A stretch of DNA of 64,000 nt, taken from contig NW_003546290.1 in the NCBI RefSeq assembly GCF_000090795.2, positions 281,350 through 345,349 on the forward strand, read 5' to 3'. Position 1 is the first letter of the stretch. Each line of letters begins with the position of its first letter. This stretch comes from Amphimedon queenslandica. Lineage: Eukaryota > Porifera > Demospongiae > Haplosclerida > Niphatidae. This document shows, one piece after another, positions 36,169 through 48,965 of the stretch. The notes beneath the pieces were generated by a model. The model saw nothing but the letters and a program-made list of their open reading frames with translations, had not been told where the DNA came from and did not search any database. The translations under genes and the position numbers were made by a program.

Positions 36169-39100
36169 CTAGGTGGTTCCACAGAGAATAGCTTTAATAA
36201 GAGCATCTTGGTTCATATCTTTAATAGCAGAACGACAACTGGATGTGCAAACTGTCTTTGGTTTCCCAACTGTAGTGAAAACTAATTCAATAACACTTGG
36301 AAAATGAAACTAACCTCTAAGTCTTGTTGCTTTTTGCACAGTTTGGTTTACTATCTTGAGACAATCTAAAAGTTCCATGTGATTGCTACGACGAATTTCA
36401 TAGCCACGTATAATTTCTCTATTGAGATCATACAGCTGCATGTAAGCCATTTTCATGTTTTTCCTGAAACACAATGAAGGTATTATTGTTAAATTTGTGG
36501 GTTAACATGTAACTTACAATTCACTCATTATTCTGGCATCCTCTGCTCTTACTATAAGGTTACGTATAATGCTAGCATGATCAGCAATTTCAGCAGACAG
36601 GGTTTCACGAACTTGATGAAATTCTTCAATCTACATAGGTAAAAGTACATGTAAACAGTACTGAACATCAGAACATTTTTGTGGCCAAAAGTTTTTTGTT
36701 TTTATATAAATTAACGAAAAAATCAGCAGTTTATTGTGATTCAAAAAGGGCAAAAAGCTATGTATAAAATCACAAAAAATAAAGCCATGAAATAGATTTT
36801 TGGACAGGTTTGCAAAATTTTTCACAAAAAAAATTTCTGCTATAAAGTATAATCCACACTTTATTCATTATTTCCTTTAAGTCACACATATGTTTCGGAA
36901 ATTCGGCCACAGATTGCAAATCCTAAATGTATCAAAAGGAAATTAAAACCAAATGCACACATATACCTAACCTCAATACCCAAATTTTCAGCCATAGACT
37001 GCACAATATCCCCAACTAAATCCATGTCATCACTAGTGACAGTAACCTATTAATATGGCATTATAATTACATATGTATGATAATTATATTAATGATATTA
37101 CTTTGCAGCCATGGATAAGCTTGCTCAGGTTTACATGTAAATACATTTCCGAGGTACATGTACTTAAAATGGAGCAATGGAAGGCAGTTTAGCTATTAAA
37201 ATCTCATATCTTTATATGACCTTTACATCATTTTCAGCTGAGTAGACTGTAGGTCAAAGAGTTTTTGTCTGTTGCTGCATTTACAGTTAAAAGTCATGAT
37301 GCTATACAATTAGTAACTTCCAAAGTGGCTGCTGTTTAATAATCCAATCATCATAAAATTAGGCCCATAATTCCCAATAGCAAAGCATCAAATATGAACA
37401 AAAATATATGTACACTATACATGTACATCTATGTACAAACAAGTAAATGCATATACATGTACATGTAGCATGTGTACATGTACACATACCTTGTTATTTT
37501 TGCTTGGCTCAACCTTAATAAAAACAGGAGTATTAGTTCTTAATGACATGTAAGCAACTTCCAAGTTAGGCGACAACACAGCATTTTCACCCAGCCCATA
37601 CAAAAATTGAGATTCAATAAAAGATTTAACCTATAATGAGTATCAAAATATTATTGACTTTACAATGTCGTGAATAACCCTGTCTAATCTTTCATTTATG
37701 TTGAATACCACATTACCAAGTGGAAGAGGCTTAGTATCAACTGGGCAAGGAACATAGAGACAAAACCTATCATATTATACATAAATAAGTTAGAAGTATA
37801 AGTATTATTCATATTACACATATTGTATGCATGCATCAATTGTACGTACTTTACTAGTCTTCTACTTGTTTCAAAAACATGAAATTGAGAACTACAAATG
37901 TACACATGCATAATTGACTGTAGTATTGTATTATTACGTTACATACATGTACATGTACGTAATCTAACCTGTTTGGGTTTCCTACAAATGTTTTAATGGC
38001 TAGGTCATAAGTGATATCCTTGTCAGGGAGTAGTGGTATTTCTACTTTAGTGGTTGCCTTGTCACTTGAAGGATGACTAGAAAAATATTAAAATCTCAGG
38101 CTCAGCAAAAAGGTATAAAGCTACTATTACTTACAATAATGTACAATTATTCCAACTACAATGCATGTACATGTACAAGCATGTACTTGTACAAGCACGG
38201 ATATTGTAAAGCATGTAAAAGTACATGTACATGCATGTATAGAGTTGTTCGTCACAATTAAGACTGGACCACATAAAACTTACACGACAAAGCTTTCACC
38301 ATCAAACAAACCATCACAAAAAACTGTTACTGTCTGAATGGGAATATCTGTATGCATAATTTTGACAAATAAGGTCCTTAAATTGTATAGGCTTACTATT
38401 TGTTGTTTCCACAATTAATGCTATATGAGGCTATAGAAATGAAAAGAAACATTTAAACAACATTTATTTTTCAAAACCTGTTCATCTTCTTTTCCGATTC
38501 TAGCACAAAAATCAGTTTTGATTTGAGTGGAAACTGGTATAACACCAACTGCTGTGTTAACTTTGCTTATTTCAATATCAGGCTCAACTGATTCACCAAT
38601 GTGTTGGGTTATTTCAAAGTTCTTTAATTCTAACAATAAATTCTGTTTAGCATGAAATGAAAGATCCTAAATGCATCGTACATATAATACATGTATCTCA
38701 CAGATTTCCTTTGACTAAGCTCTTGCAATAAAGAATCACTTCCAAGAGATTTTTCATTGGACACAGAAGGAACATAGCCACGTAATTCACCATCAACAGA
38801 GCAACATATTAGTTCATCTTTACCATCTTGACGATAATCAGCCTAAAAAATTTATCAAAGTGAAACAGTAATTGTTCATGAACATACATCAGTAAGTCGT
38901 GGGTCATTAAGACCAATATATTAAACACATGTAGATGTACATTGTACATGGCCTCATAATTAAGTTTTAAATGAGGAAAATAATAGAAGAATGAATTGTT
39001 ATAATGGGGTGAATTGAATTCTACATATACTACAATGTACCAGTCATGTCTACAAATATTACCATTTACAAGACAATAAGGGACTGAGCCCCCCGAGGCA

Positions 39101-42100
39101 AGACCAGAAAGTCTCCTAAACTCCTTCGAGACTTAACTGTGTAAAGTATGTGCATGCATGTACATTCAAGCCTAAATGTACAGTACATGTAAATTACACC
39201 TGCACACAACAATGTTATACATGGAACACATAAATGCATTAAAAATATCACTTTTGTAATTCCAGCTACTGGAGATGAAAAGACATCCTTATAAAGAATT
39301 TGACCAGTATCAAGGCTTCTAATATCAACTTTACCACTTGCCCAACCTGTTACTAGTTCATCCACACCATCGCCATTCATATCATAGTTAGTAACCATCA
39401 AAGGAAAGTGCTTTGACTGAATCAAAACAATTATGACAATTATAGCAAAATAATTAGCTTACTTTACTTCTCCACAACTTATTTTCTCCACTAAATGCGC
39501 CGACAATTCCATTTGCTAAAGCAAAACCGAATTTGTTGTGTCCTATTAGAGTAATGTTACTAATGTTAATCACTAACACAAAGCAAATGAAAATTTGTCT
39601 CTTGTATGAATGTACCTGTACATGTAGCTTTCAGTCAATAAAAGTAGACAATGCTATGGTAAATATAATACATAAAAAGTCAATCCTTTGAGTGCCTTTA
39701 TATACAGTGTTAGGTTCTATATAAATAACTCACAGCTACAGAAACAAATAAATGGACAGACACACATGTACTGCATGTACAGCAGGGTTAATTTGAAATT
39801 TCATGTACACTGTACATGTAAATGTACATGGAAAGCAAGGAAAAGTATGCACACAATGGTAATAGCAAAATTACAATACAGTAGATGAACATGCATGTAC
39901 ACATAGTGACATACATGTATATGAAGACAATCATATACATGTGCCATGACTTGCTTATTATTATTTCTTGAATCATCTTTTATATAAAGGTTAGAGCCTG
40001 AAACATGTACGTTTCATTAAATAATGAAGTTTCATAAGACAGTTTTAAATGGTGCATGAGAAGTCATTTACATGTATATTGTACATGTATTATGCTGTCA
40101 CTGAACTAACCTAATGAACAAAGTGACAACACTGTATCAGCCTCGGATATCTCACATAATAGTTCATCATCTTTATACACACGAATGTCAAAATCCTCAG
40201 ACCCGATTAACAATTCAGGATGTCCATCAAGGTTAAAATCTAAAATTGAAAGTGAATGCACATTATCTCCAGTTACCTAAAAAGAGAGGGAAATGAGGAC
40301 AATGTATTGTAAATGAACATAGGTAGTAAGAACAGTACATGGTGGTACAATGATTCATTATCAGTTCAGTTTGACTTACAGTCCAAAATCTGTCACAGCC
40401 ATCCTTATCAAAGCCTGTAATAGAGCAATTTCCTCCAACATAAACCAGTGGTTCCTTATTACGTAAGTGACTACCAACAAGAAGAGCATTTGCACCATCT
40501 GAAACCTGTAATATCAGCCAACATAAAATTGATAAATTACAAAAAGGTTATTGGAAAGAAAAACATAATTAAAAATGCATACAATTACAAAGTCCAACTT
40601 ACTTCATTATGAAATAGCTCTTTGTTATTATCTATATCATACGCAAGAATATTAGTTTGCGAACCAACTAATAAAACATCTTTTGCTAAAGGGATATCTA
40701 AGCAACCTAAAAACATGGACAAACAATTGAAGGCACCATATCATTATTTCGTCCGTATTTCATTTTTGGATACTGGCTTCTGCAATGTTAAAATTCATGA
40801 AAATTTTAGTCATGAGGAAATTTTTGTACGTAAAATTTGGCGGATACTATGTGCATTGTTAAGCTCGACACATACATGTATGGCACAATCATTGTAAAAT
40901 AAAATGGCACAGATCTGTGTCCTTGACATTTCTCTTCCATGGCAGTCATCATATAACAGTCTAATGAACATGATAGCATCTCAAACAATGGTGTATTGCA
41001 GAATTTGTTGTAAAATCTTTAAAGTTTTGCATGTTATTAATTTTTGGACAGGAAAACCACTGGGTGAAAACATAGGCAGTATGCACAAAGCAGGATTGGA
41101 TACAGAATCACACGAGCACAATATCAAGTTTGCCAGGAAATTTACAAAAAAAAAAAATCAAAATTAATTTTCACAGCAAATTTTTCCAATTTTCCCATAC
41201 AGTTAATTCCCCAGATAAAAAGCCAGGAACTGGCTAATTAAGATTGACTGTAATAGAGACATTTAAAAATACTTGATGAAACTTTTGCAGCTACATTAGA
41301 CAACAAAGGAGGCTGTATGAGCCTTTATATCTACATTCAGTGGATTAAGGCATTTAACAGTGCTTAGACGCATGTTTAAAAAAGCTATGGCATGCCAAAA
41401 CAAAAAGACCTTAAGCCAGGATGCCATTACTCCCAAACTATTAAATGCACACAATAACAAAAGCCTGAGTCCACTGTCAGATGACAACAAGTAACCAAAT
41501 TTCCAAAGAACTAGATACATGTACTTGTCACAAAACTACTGGGCACAGACTACGGAGTCCCACACAGTAGTTTTAACTTAACTCCATTCATTATTGCATT
41601 CAAATTATATACATGTATGTAGTCTTAAGAACTACATGTTAAACAGTTCCAAGCAAAATCAGGTGTCTTCAATGCATATAATGTGATTATGTGACCTTGT
41701 TCTTAATCCTATTCCATGTATATCAATGGTGAACAGGAAAATACATAAGATTTCTTTGTCTGAAAATTTATTCTATAAAAATCACTTGAAACACAATATT
41801 AAAATACGGAAAGGTGGAAAGGTTTTGTGGCCCAAAAATTTTGCAGATCTGTACAAAAATCAATTTCATGGCTTTAATTTTCATGGTTTTTTAATACTTT
41901 TTTGCCACCTTGAACTGTATTGAATCAATTTTCACGGATTTAAAAAAAAAAGCAAAATCCACGACAATTTTGTGCCACAAAAATTTTCCGCTATACAGTA
42001 GTAATACATACAGGTGCATGTTCACTGTGAACATACTGTATGTGTATATCTACATGTAATAAAACCTGTTCATGACTGCAAAACACAAATGTAGCATTAC

Positions 42101-43338
42101 AAAATAAATATAGCATGAAATGACTTGTAGACTATAAAAACAGGTACCTACATGTACTTGGAAAGTCAAAATGCTGGTGCTTTCCCATTTCTGTGGAAGA
42201 AAACTTTTCGGTAGCAACAATTAATGTAATTTTACATGTACTTTTAGACAGCAGCTCCAGTTCAAAAATTGTCAACACAAAATTAAAAAGATCTTGTAAA
42301 AGATCTTACAAAGCACTTTGATTTGAATGGCTACCACATGTATTAGTAGACTTACTCAGCTGTGGAAGACTTTGAAAGAAAGAAAACAGCACTATCATTA
42401 TGATGAGAGAGTACCCCATATTTTGCAGACATGGGGCAAGAACTTAAGCACTTGTGCTTATAAGCACTTTAAGCACATTTTTTGCAAATGCTTGAAGGTG
42501 CTTGCAAGCATTAATCATATTGCAAGCACTTGTGCTTGACTTGTACTTAAGCTCTTTTTAATGTAAATGCTTTAAAGCACTTTTAAAGCACTTTTAAAGC
42601 ACTAATGCTTGTCTGTTTTATCAGTTGTCACTAATATAGCTGTCATGCATGTGTATGACATCTATCATAACATAGGCATGAGACCTGCTGTCAGTTTAAC
42701 TTTTAAAGATGGCCACAACCACGAAGAAGCTACCAGATTTTATTACTTCAATCTTTTTGAAGATTTGAGTGGTGCTTTGCCTAAGTGTCGCAAGTATTGC
42801 CATAACTTATAGATTGAGTGCTTTACTTGTACTTTAAGCACTTCTAACAGTGCTTTAGGTACTGCTTGATAATTACAGCATTAGTGCTTGTGCTTGTCCA
42901 TATACAAGAAGTTAACAGATAGAGAAGGAGTCACTATTGGTAAATGGCTCCACTACATCTGCTAAAGAATAAATGAATGGCATGAACGCTAAACACACAC
43001 TCTTATTGTCATAACAAAACTCTAACAGTTTCCATGGTTTTTACTTGAATTTTTTTACTAAGTATTCTTATTTTGTGTTCAAAGAGATATGACTGATGTC
43101 CTGTGACATGATTTAGATTAAAGAACAAAGTATAAACTGCAAATATATTCTGACCTACCGTACTTGCTTTTGATGTACATGTATGATTAAATCTACATTG
43201 TGTACATGTACATGTACCTGCACTAAGGGCTGAAATATGCTGCCCAATATTTAGAAAGGTAATATCTGATTCAATAGAAGATAACAGGCGAGATGATGGA
43301 TGAGAAACTGGATCACGATAAGGATTATGAACAAAAAC
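36169..43338 (-). CDS. BBS2: BBS2, BBSome subunit (first exon not found)
   Basis: BBS2 is a beta-propeller subunit of the BBSome, which sorts membrane proteins into cilia. Nineteen exons join in one frame for 694 residues: 43338-43218, 40706-40603, 40505-40380, 40276-40111, 39542-39463, 39416-39252, 38842-38702, 38666-38478, 38430-38397, 38347-38284, 38076-37969, 37891-37850, 37766-37665, 37631-37490, 37046-36972, 36922-36860, 36630-36518, 36463-36315 and 36269-36169. Diagnostic stretches are [96 protein letters not shown] and [18 protein letters not shown]. Human BBS2 has 721 residues. The missing N-terminus (about 39 residues, MLxPVF-like) should lie upstream of 43338, beyond the repeats or in the gap. 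Confidence 0.92.
36656..36848. repeat. MITE of the TTTTTGTGGCC/TCTGCTATA family in a BBS2 intron
   Basis: ACATTTTTGTGGCCAAAAG at the left is mirrored by TTTTTCACAAAAAAAATTTC followed by TGCTATA at the right. The family is the same as at 5836-6217. It lies in the intron between the exons at 36630 and 36860. Confidence 0.55.
40780..41230. repeat. Diverged repeat in the large BBS2 intron
   Basis: Stretches such as CATGAAAATTTTAGTCATGA at the left and ATTTTCACAGCAAATTTTTC near 41170 resemble the ends of the MITE family at 41790-42000. Boundaries are vague and there is no coding capacity. The intron runs from 40707 to 43217. Confidence 0.4.
41790..42000. repeat. MITE in the large BBS2 intron
   Basis: TTTTGTGGCCCAAAAATTTT near 41822 and its mirror TTTGTGCCACAAAAATTTTC followed by CGCTATACAGTA near 41970-42000 mark an element of the family found at 5836-6217 and 36656-36848. 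Confidence 0.55.
42410..42910. repeat. AAGCACTT-rich repeat in the large BBS2 intron
   Basis: The words AAGCACTTGTGCTT, CTTTTAAAGCAC and GCTTGTGCTTG recur at both ends of this interval (42435-42610 and 42815-42900), in both orientations. They surround about 200 bp of other sequence. It looks like a foldback element with short palindromic subterminal repeats. Confidence 0.5.
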
Positions 43339-43810
43339 CTAACAAGGTACAGTGGAAAATATAAAGAAAAAATAAAATTAGTGCATATACATGTACATTG
43401 TGATTATCGAGAAATAAAACTTTTATGCACTATGAGCTGTCATACATGTACATCACTTATAAAAATCTTTCCTGACACACACATGTAAATTACAATTTCG
43501 TGAAATGATCTGAACTACCCAATTGTAGCAGGAAATGGTGGTGTTACAAAAGGAATGCTTTTTCATCATGGGGACAATATAATGTAAAATACAAATTCAG
43601 GCTTATGGTCAATTTAAGTGTTGTAAAAATGATAAGGTCCCTCAAAAGTGACACTATACCACATGTAAATTTGGGGAGTTAGTGAGCGCCACCAAGACAA
43701 CAAATACAAGTATCAAAAAATTTTCAATCTGCACTTACATGCAACCCCATATCTTCAAGTTAGATTTACTATGCATTGGCAAGGTGCAATAATAAATTCA
43801 ATTCAGACTA

Positions 43811-44031
43811 CCTTAAAGCCACTTGTTTTTAAGTAGACAAATATTTGCAATTTGTTAATGGTATTGATTTAACATGTACTAAGTTTTGCGATTTAGCTCA
43901 TTTTTTCAATTAATAACTATTAATAAACGTCAATTATTAATAAATGCAAGTACTAATATTTTGCGATTTTAAAACCACTTGCAAATAAGCAAAAATTAGT
44001 ACTCGCAATTAATAGTGGCCTTAAGGTATTT
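43811..44031. repeat. Small MITE with CCTTAAAGCCACT ends
   Basis: CCTTAAAGCCACTTG near 43811 is mirrored by TAGTGGCCTTAAGG ending near 44031. The interior contains TTTGCGATTT and TTGCAAATAAG words and has no coding capacity. Confidence 0.5.
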
Positions 44032-44542
44032 CTATTGCAAGTGGGAATGGCAACAAACAAATCTAATGGTTACCAACACATGGGATGAAGTCATGACTGA
44101 TGACTATACCGCGAATATAGAATGTACCTGAGGGGTGAAGTTCAATTTAATAATATATCTCCCCAATGAAAACCACCCATATTGTGAAGTCTACCACCAT
44201 TTCGTGAAACCAGAAATGGTCCCTTAAACGGTATACAATTACACCAGCCAGGCAATGAGAACATCATTGGGCTGGTAAGACAGCCAACTCTAGTCAGTAA
44301 TTGCAGAGTTACAGAACATACATATGCATGTAGGGCTTATTGTTAGCATTAAACTTTCCAAACTCCTATAAATTCACAGGCTCTTCTTAAAATTCTATAA
44401 TAAAACTACATGTATGAAACTTTCAAAGAAATATATGTGTAGCTGTAAATGCCAAGCAAATTTCTCTTTCGGATTGTCTGATTTGACTTCATATATTACT
44501 CAAAACATCTAAAACCAATGATGCAATGTCAGACACTATTAG

Positions 44543-44600
44543 CATAGATATTAGAGACTACGTATACGGGATTGGAAACAGAGATACACTCTGTGTCTTA
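44543..44600. repeat. Isolated terminus of a P-like element
   Basis: CATAGATATTAGAGACTACG followed by GGGATTGGAAACAGAGAT matches the terminal repeat of 20451-26279 and 58181-59077. No partner end was found downstream, so it is probably truncated. Confidence 0.5.
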
Positions 44601-45138
44601 TTATCATGCTAGTTATGAATAGTTATTAAAAAAATTAACTTGGTTTATAAATCTACAGTACTGTAAAGTGCTGTACAAATGAAAACATAAATAGTCATAA
44701 TTAAGAAATAGAAACAAATAATAACAACAACCCTCATTGAATCAAGGTATCAATATTATCTTTAAACGAAAGTAAAATCTTTATTTCAAACAAATCCTTC
44801 CTTGAAGCAAGAGAGGGAGACAAAAAATGTATGAGTCTGCGAGCTAATTTGTCTCAAAAGGTGGAGGATAAAGCTTGTATGGATCTGAATTCATAGCTTA
44901 AGCAATGGGTTGAACCATTTAGATTGTAACAGTGTCAATTCAAAAGTAAGCCAAATGAAGCTGTGTCCTAGAGAGGGAGACAAGGCAAAAATGAATAGAA
45001 ACTTTTTTTTATAGCGAAGCTATTGTATAGTCAACGCAAGAAAGGTCAGCTACAGTGACTTACATGTAGACAAGCTTGCATACATGTAAGTACTGAAGGT
45101 AAATTAGGACAATGAAATGCAAATTAAAACTACATACC

Positions 45139-45600
45139 ATATTTCCTCAAATAGAAGTCGTCTTTCAAATAGTAGCCCCCTCTGTGCTTACAACTATTGT
45201 AATAGTAGCCGCCTTCTAATAGAAGCCACAGTTAATTAAATTTTCATTAATTAATGTGCCACGTGTGCTTGGTCGAGTGCATGTTGTCGTTCTCTGGCAA
45301 GACCTATAGTTTCTCTCCTATTACCGGGTTCATTATTGCCTTGTGGACATGGTGTCTTCTGATAAAACTCTTAATTTCCATGTCTAGCAACATTTAGCTC
45401 AAGTTTGCTTGATTTCTACACAATGGTGCACACACATGGAGAGTGACGGGTGCCATCACATGCAGGCGTGACTGGCCACGTGTTTGCTATAAAAGTAATA
45501 GTAGTCGCTCTCGATGGTGACCACCCTTGAATAGCAGCCCCCGTCGACTTCAGCTGAAACTTATAGTAGCCACGGCTAGTGATCGAGGAAATACAGTAAT
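45139..45600. repeat. MITE with ATTTCCTC ends and TAGTAGCC subrepeats
   Basis: CATATTTCCTCAAATAGAAG at the left is mirrored by GATCGAGGAAATACAGTA at the right. Between them ATAGTAGCC and ATAGAAGCC recur several times. The interior has no coding capacity. Confidence 0.6.
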
Positions 45601-45836
45601 CAAATCTGATACAGTAGCTATGGGTTTCCGTGATGATCTGAGAGGTTTTGCAGTGTCTCATCACAGACACAGCCCAGAGTTACTTTAGCCAATCAGTAGA
45701 AGTAGGATGTACTTTAGAACAACTCCTGCATAACCCAGATTGTTTCAGGAAGGAAAAACTATTGACTTTTTGTAATAATGCATATTTTTGACAATTTTTT
45801 GACATCATTTAGATGATTTAGTTTTCATAACATTAG

Positions 45837-46024
45837 TCCGTTCAAGTTGAGCTACCCAAGTACAACCCCTTATAACTTTTTTATTACTGAAGCTCGCACT
45901 TTGAAACTTAGCATAGTTGCATAATGGGTTCTTCCAAAAATCTTTAGCAATTTTTGAGTCTCTAGGTACTCTGGAAGGTTCTACATGGGTTCTCTTGCTC
46001 TAGTTCAAAGGGAGCCGCCATGAT
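45837..46024 (-). repeat. Partial copy of the 28589-29234 MITE, reverse orientation
   Basis: TGGGTTCTTCCAAAAATC, TCTGGAAGGTTCTA and GGGAGCCGCCATGA are the complements of words found in order at about 29050-29160. The copy is diverged and lacks the terminal AGTCGGTTTC repeats. Confidence 0.55.
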
Positions 46025-46575
46025 AAATCATTACATTCACACTAGTACATCACACTCGTGAATACCATTAGCATCTTATTATTATTTTGTTTATTATTTT
46101 ATAAAATAAAAGCAAACAGTTAAGTTCCTTTAGAAAAGCAGGTAGTCAACTAGCAGTCTATAGTACAAGGACACAATTCCTATGTGATAATGTCTGTCTG
46201 CAGCCTTCATGATAGCTGCTATTCTTCATCATACTCAATCTATGTTGCTATTTTCCGTATCTGGGGTCATCCTTATGAGCTTTATGACAAAGAAAAGGTC
46301 CGGTTAGTGATAAATAAAGGTAGTAGTATCCAAAGTAAGGATAAAACAGACAATAAAAGGTCTTAGAGGTGAAAAAAACGCTCAATAAAAGAGTTTGCTT
46401 GCACTCTGCCACCATTCTGGGTGTGGCTAGGAATGACATTTTGTGTGTGGCTAGGACTGACATTTCGTGATGCAAACATTGATTTACTTCCTGTGCCAAC
46501 TCAACTTGAACCCTTCGAATACAACACATTCTCCTTTAAAAATATCATTCATACATGCATCAATATTATCCCTTT

Positions 46576-47553
46576 TAGTGATGTGCCATAAACCGGTTTT
46601 GCATAAACTATTATAACCACATATTACTTTAATAAAAAAAAATTGTTTCACCACAACTATCACAGTACATGTCTACTTAGTAATGGCAGCAAGGCAGGCA
46701 ATCTCTAGAGTCTATACCAGGCGCATCAAATGTGGCTTGATCTCAAAGAAAAACACAAAGAGCTGCTTGTGGAAGGGAGTTTGATATAAGGTCAGATGAA
46801 AACGGGAAAGTCACTGAAAGTGAGAGAGGGACTCACGTGTCTAAAATGTGGCAAAGGTGTTCAAGCAAATAAAAGTAATACAACAAACTTAATTCAAAAT
46901 TTACGAGACAACCATCCAGCCATTTATTCTCAGTTAGCACTGGTCGAGATACCAAGTAAAAGAGGAGAATCTTTTGCTGATAAGCAGCCTAGTATGATAC
47001 AGCTTACCTACAGGAAACATTAAAGAGGCTACATCTAAGTACAGTACTCACAGTTCTGAGGTAAAAGAGTTAAATATGGCTGTAACTTACTACATGGCAA
47101 AGGGTGCTTTGCCCATTTTGACTGGTACTTAGCCAGGATTTAAACGTTTGTTGTCAAAATTAAATCCAAAGTATGAGGTACTGTACAAAGGAGAACACAC
47201 TTCTCAGAGTATGATATTCTGTTACTGTATTCTGATATATAGTTCAGCCCGCTGTTACTAAAGCTTCCTTTTTCTCTGGCACAACTGATTTGTGGACTAG
47301 TGGGTCATGTGATCCCTATTTAACGTTCACCATTCATTTCATAGATGCTAGTTGGAATTTGACATATTGCTTGGATACTGTACCTTTATACGCTGATCAT
47401 ACGGGTGAGAACATAGCTGAAACCACGACAGATATTCTGGAAAATTGGAATCTTGATGTGACTAGACTTGTTGCAATGACATACAGAAATTTAAACATTC
47501 TCAGAGTAAGCTGCTTTGGTCACAATTTGGACCTTGCAATTAAGAAACACTGC
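46576..47553 (+). pseudogene. Truncated hAT transposon, sibling of 50494-52692
   Basis: The left terminus TAGTGATGTGCCATAAACCGG is present. The sequence then tracks the intact element closely; for instance 47281-47540 is nearly identical to the matching part of it. It has several small deletions. One of about 30 bp at 47480 removes the TTDNGSNVVAA segment that carries a catalytic aspartate. The copy stops at about 47553 inside AAGAAA, where a foldback repeat begins. It cannot encode an active transposase. Confidence 0.85.
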
Positions 47554-47558
47554 AAAAA

Positions 47559-47684
47559 CGATGGTGGGTTATACCCACCATATCTGTGGAAGGTACCCAC
47601 TTTTTGGTTTTCCACCAATGTGGGTGAAACCCCCTTGTGTTATATTCCCCCCTAGCCCTTTGGTGGAAAATACCCACCATCAAT
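47559..47684. repeat. Foldback repeat with GATGGTGGGT ends
   Basis: GATGGTGGGTTATACCCACC at the left is mirrored by GGTGGAAAATACCCACCATC at the right. Inner words such as GGTACCCAC and CCAATGTGGGTG also pair. It joins the truncated hAT copy directly. Confidence 0.6.
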
Positions 47685-48050
47685 GTGTAATAATTACACT
47701 CATAATAATAATGTAATAATTAATCTAGTAATGCCACGCCCACTGCGCATGCGCAGTTCAGTTCCAAATTAATCCAGCTGCAAATGGCTTCCTTCTCTTT
47801 GTCCTCCATTACTGCCAGTCTATTTTTTGGCCGTTTAGCTCTTAGTTTTGCCTCTGTATTCTTTGAAATCCCCAGAAAAGTATGGTACTACTTCTGTTAT
47901 GTATTTATTACGATAGTTTTGCTCATTTTATCGTAGTTATCTCATTTTCGAAGCCCGCTTCCATGTCAGCAGCTATTTCTGTGACTCTTCCTTCAGGCTG
48001 TCCCCTTAGGCTATGATTTGTGTCTAGACTGATTGAGTAAGACTTGATAT
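47685..48050. other. Unassigned sequence before the assembly gap
   Basis: No gene or element with clear ends is seen. GCCACGCCCACTGCGCATGC near 47733 resembles the CG-rich ends of some repeats here. Confidence 0.4.
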
Positions 48051-48378
48051 NNNNNNNNNNNNNNNNNNNNNNNNNNNNNNNNNNNNNNNNNNNNNNNNNN
48101 NNNNNNNNNNNNNNNNNNNNNNNNNNNNNNNNNNNNNNNNNNNNNNNNNNNNNNNNNNNNNNNNNNNNNNNNNNNNNNNNNNNNNNNNNNNNNNNNNNNN
48201 NNNNNNNNNNNNNNNNNNNNNNNNNNNNNNNNNNNNNNNNNNNNNNNNNNNNNNNNNNNNNNNNNNNNNNNNNNNNNNNNNNNNNNNNNNNNNNNNNNNN
48301 NNNNNNNNNNNNNNNNNNNNNNNNNNNNNNNNNNNNNNNNNNNNNNNNNNNNNNNNNNNNNNNNNNNNNNNNNNNNNN
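48051..48378. other. Assembly gap (328 N)
   Basis: All bases in this interval are N, so nothing can be said about it. Translations across it are artefacts. Confidence 0.99.
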
Positions 48379-48957
48379 ACAACAAGCATTTCAGTGTTTT
48401 AGAGAATACTATATTGATCAAGTAAGTGTCTAACATCTTCTCCAAACAAAGAATACCACTATAAGCAAGGATACAAGTGCCATATGTAGTCCGATGTAGC
48501 AGTGCCACGCTTGCCGTCTAGATAAACAAATTTTAAAGAAATAACACCTCTTGCTTGGTCCATAAGACTTGTAGAAAGCCTTCATAGTCTAATAAAGTCC
48601 CAGCTTTACACTATAAAGAAGTTATATTGCTTCAAACAGAGACCTTACATCCATTTCTTCTCCACCATTACTCGTTACCATGGTAATATTTAATTATTGC
48701 AATGAATATCATTAAATTTTAATGACCGGAAGTTCCATTCCAATTTCTGGACATGACTTTTGCTGATGATGAAACAGGCGAGAACTTGTTTTTGCTGCTG
48801 AATACCGATATTAATATGGTATCCTGTGAAAGAGAAAACCACACCGCCCTTCTATTAGCACCAGAGATCCAGATATGGAGTTTATACGGAAAACTACATG
48901 TATGTGGCATAACTCAAGGACTTGTGTGCTTTTGATGAGTTTTTTTCACATTTATGG
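48379..48957. other. Unassigned sequence after the gap
   Basis: A 60-codon frame at 48753-48935 has no recognisable family. No other gene, repeat boundary or RNA is evident. Confidence 0.4.
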
Positions 48958-48965
48958 GAAGCCTG

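Larger units (their letters stand above)
43339..46575. other. Upstream of BBS2: repeats, no gene recognised
   Basis: I searched this 3.2 kb for the missing BBS2 first exon and found none I can support. It holds a MITE at 43811-44031, a P-like terminus at 44543, a MITE at 45139-45600 and a MITE fragment at 45837-46024. The remainder is AT-rich without convincing frames. Confidence 0.5.

Noticed and set aside
42410-42910. CRISPR-like array of AAGCACTT repeats
   Set aside because: The repeats are short, irregular and palindromic, without uniform spacers, in an animal intron.
48011-48508. Three open frames of 121-165 codons on both strands
   Set aside because: They run through the 328-N assembly gap; the residues are unknown and the frames are artefacts.
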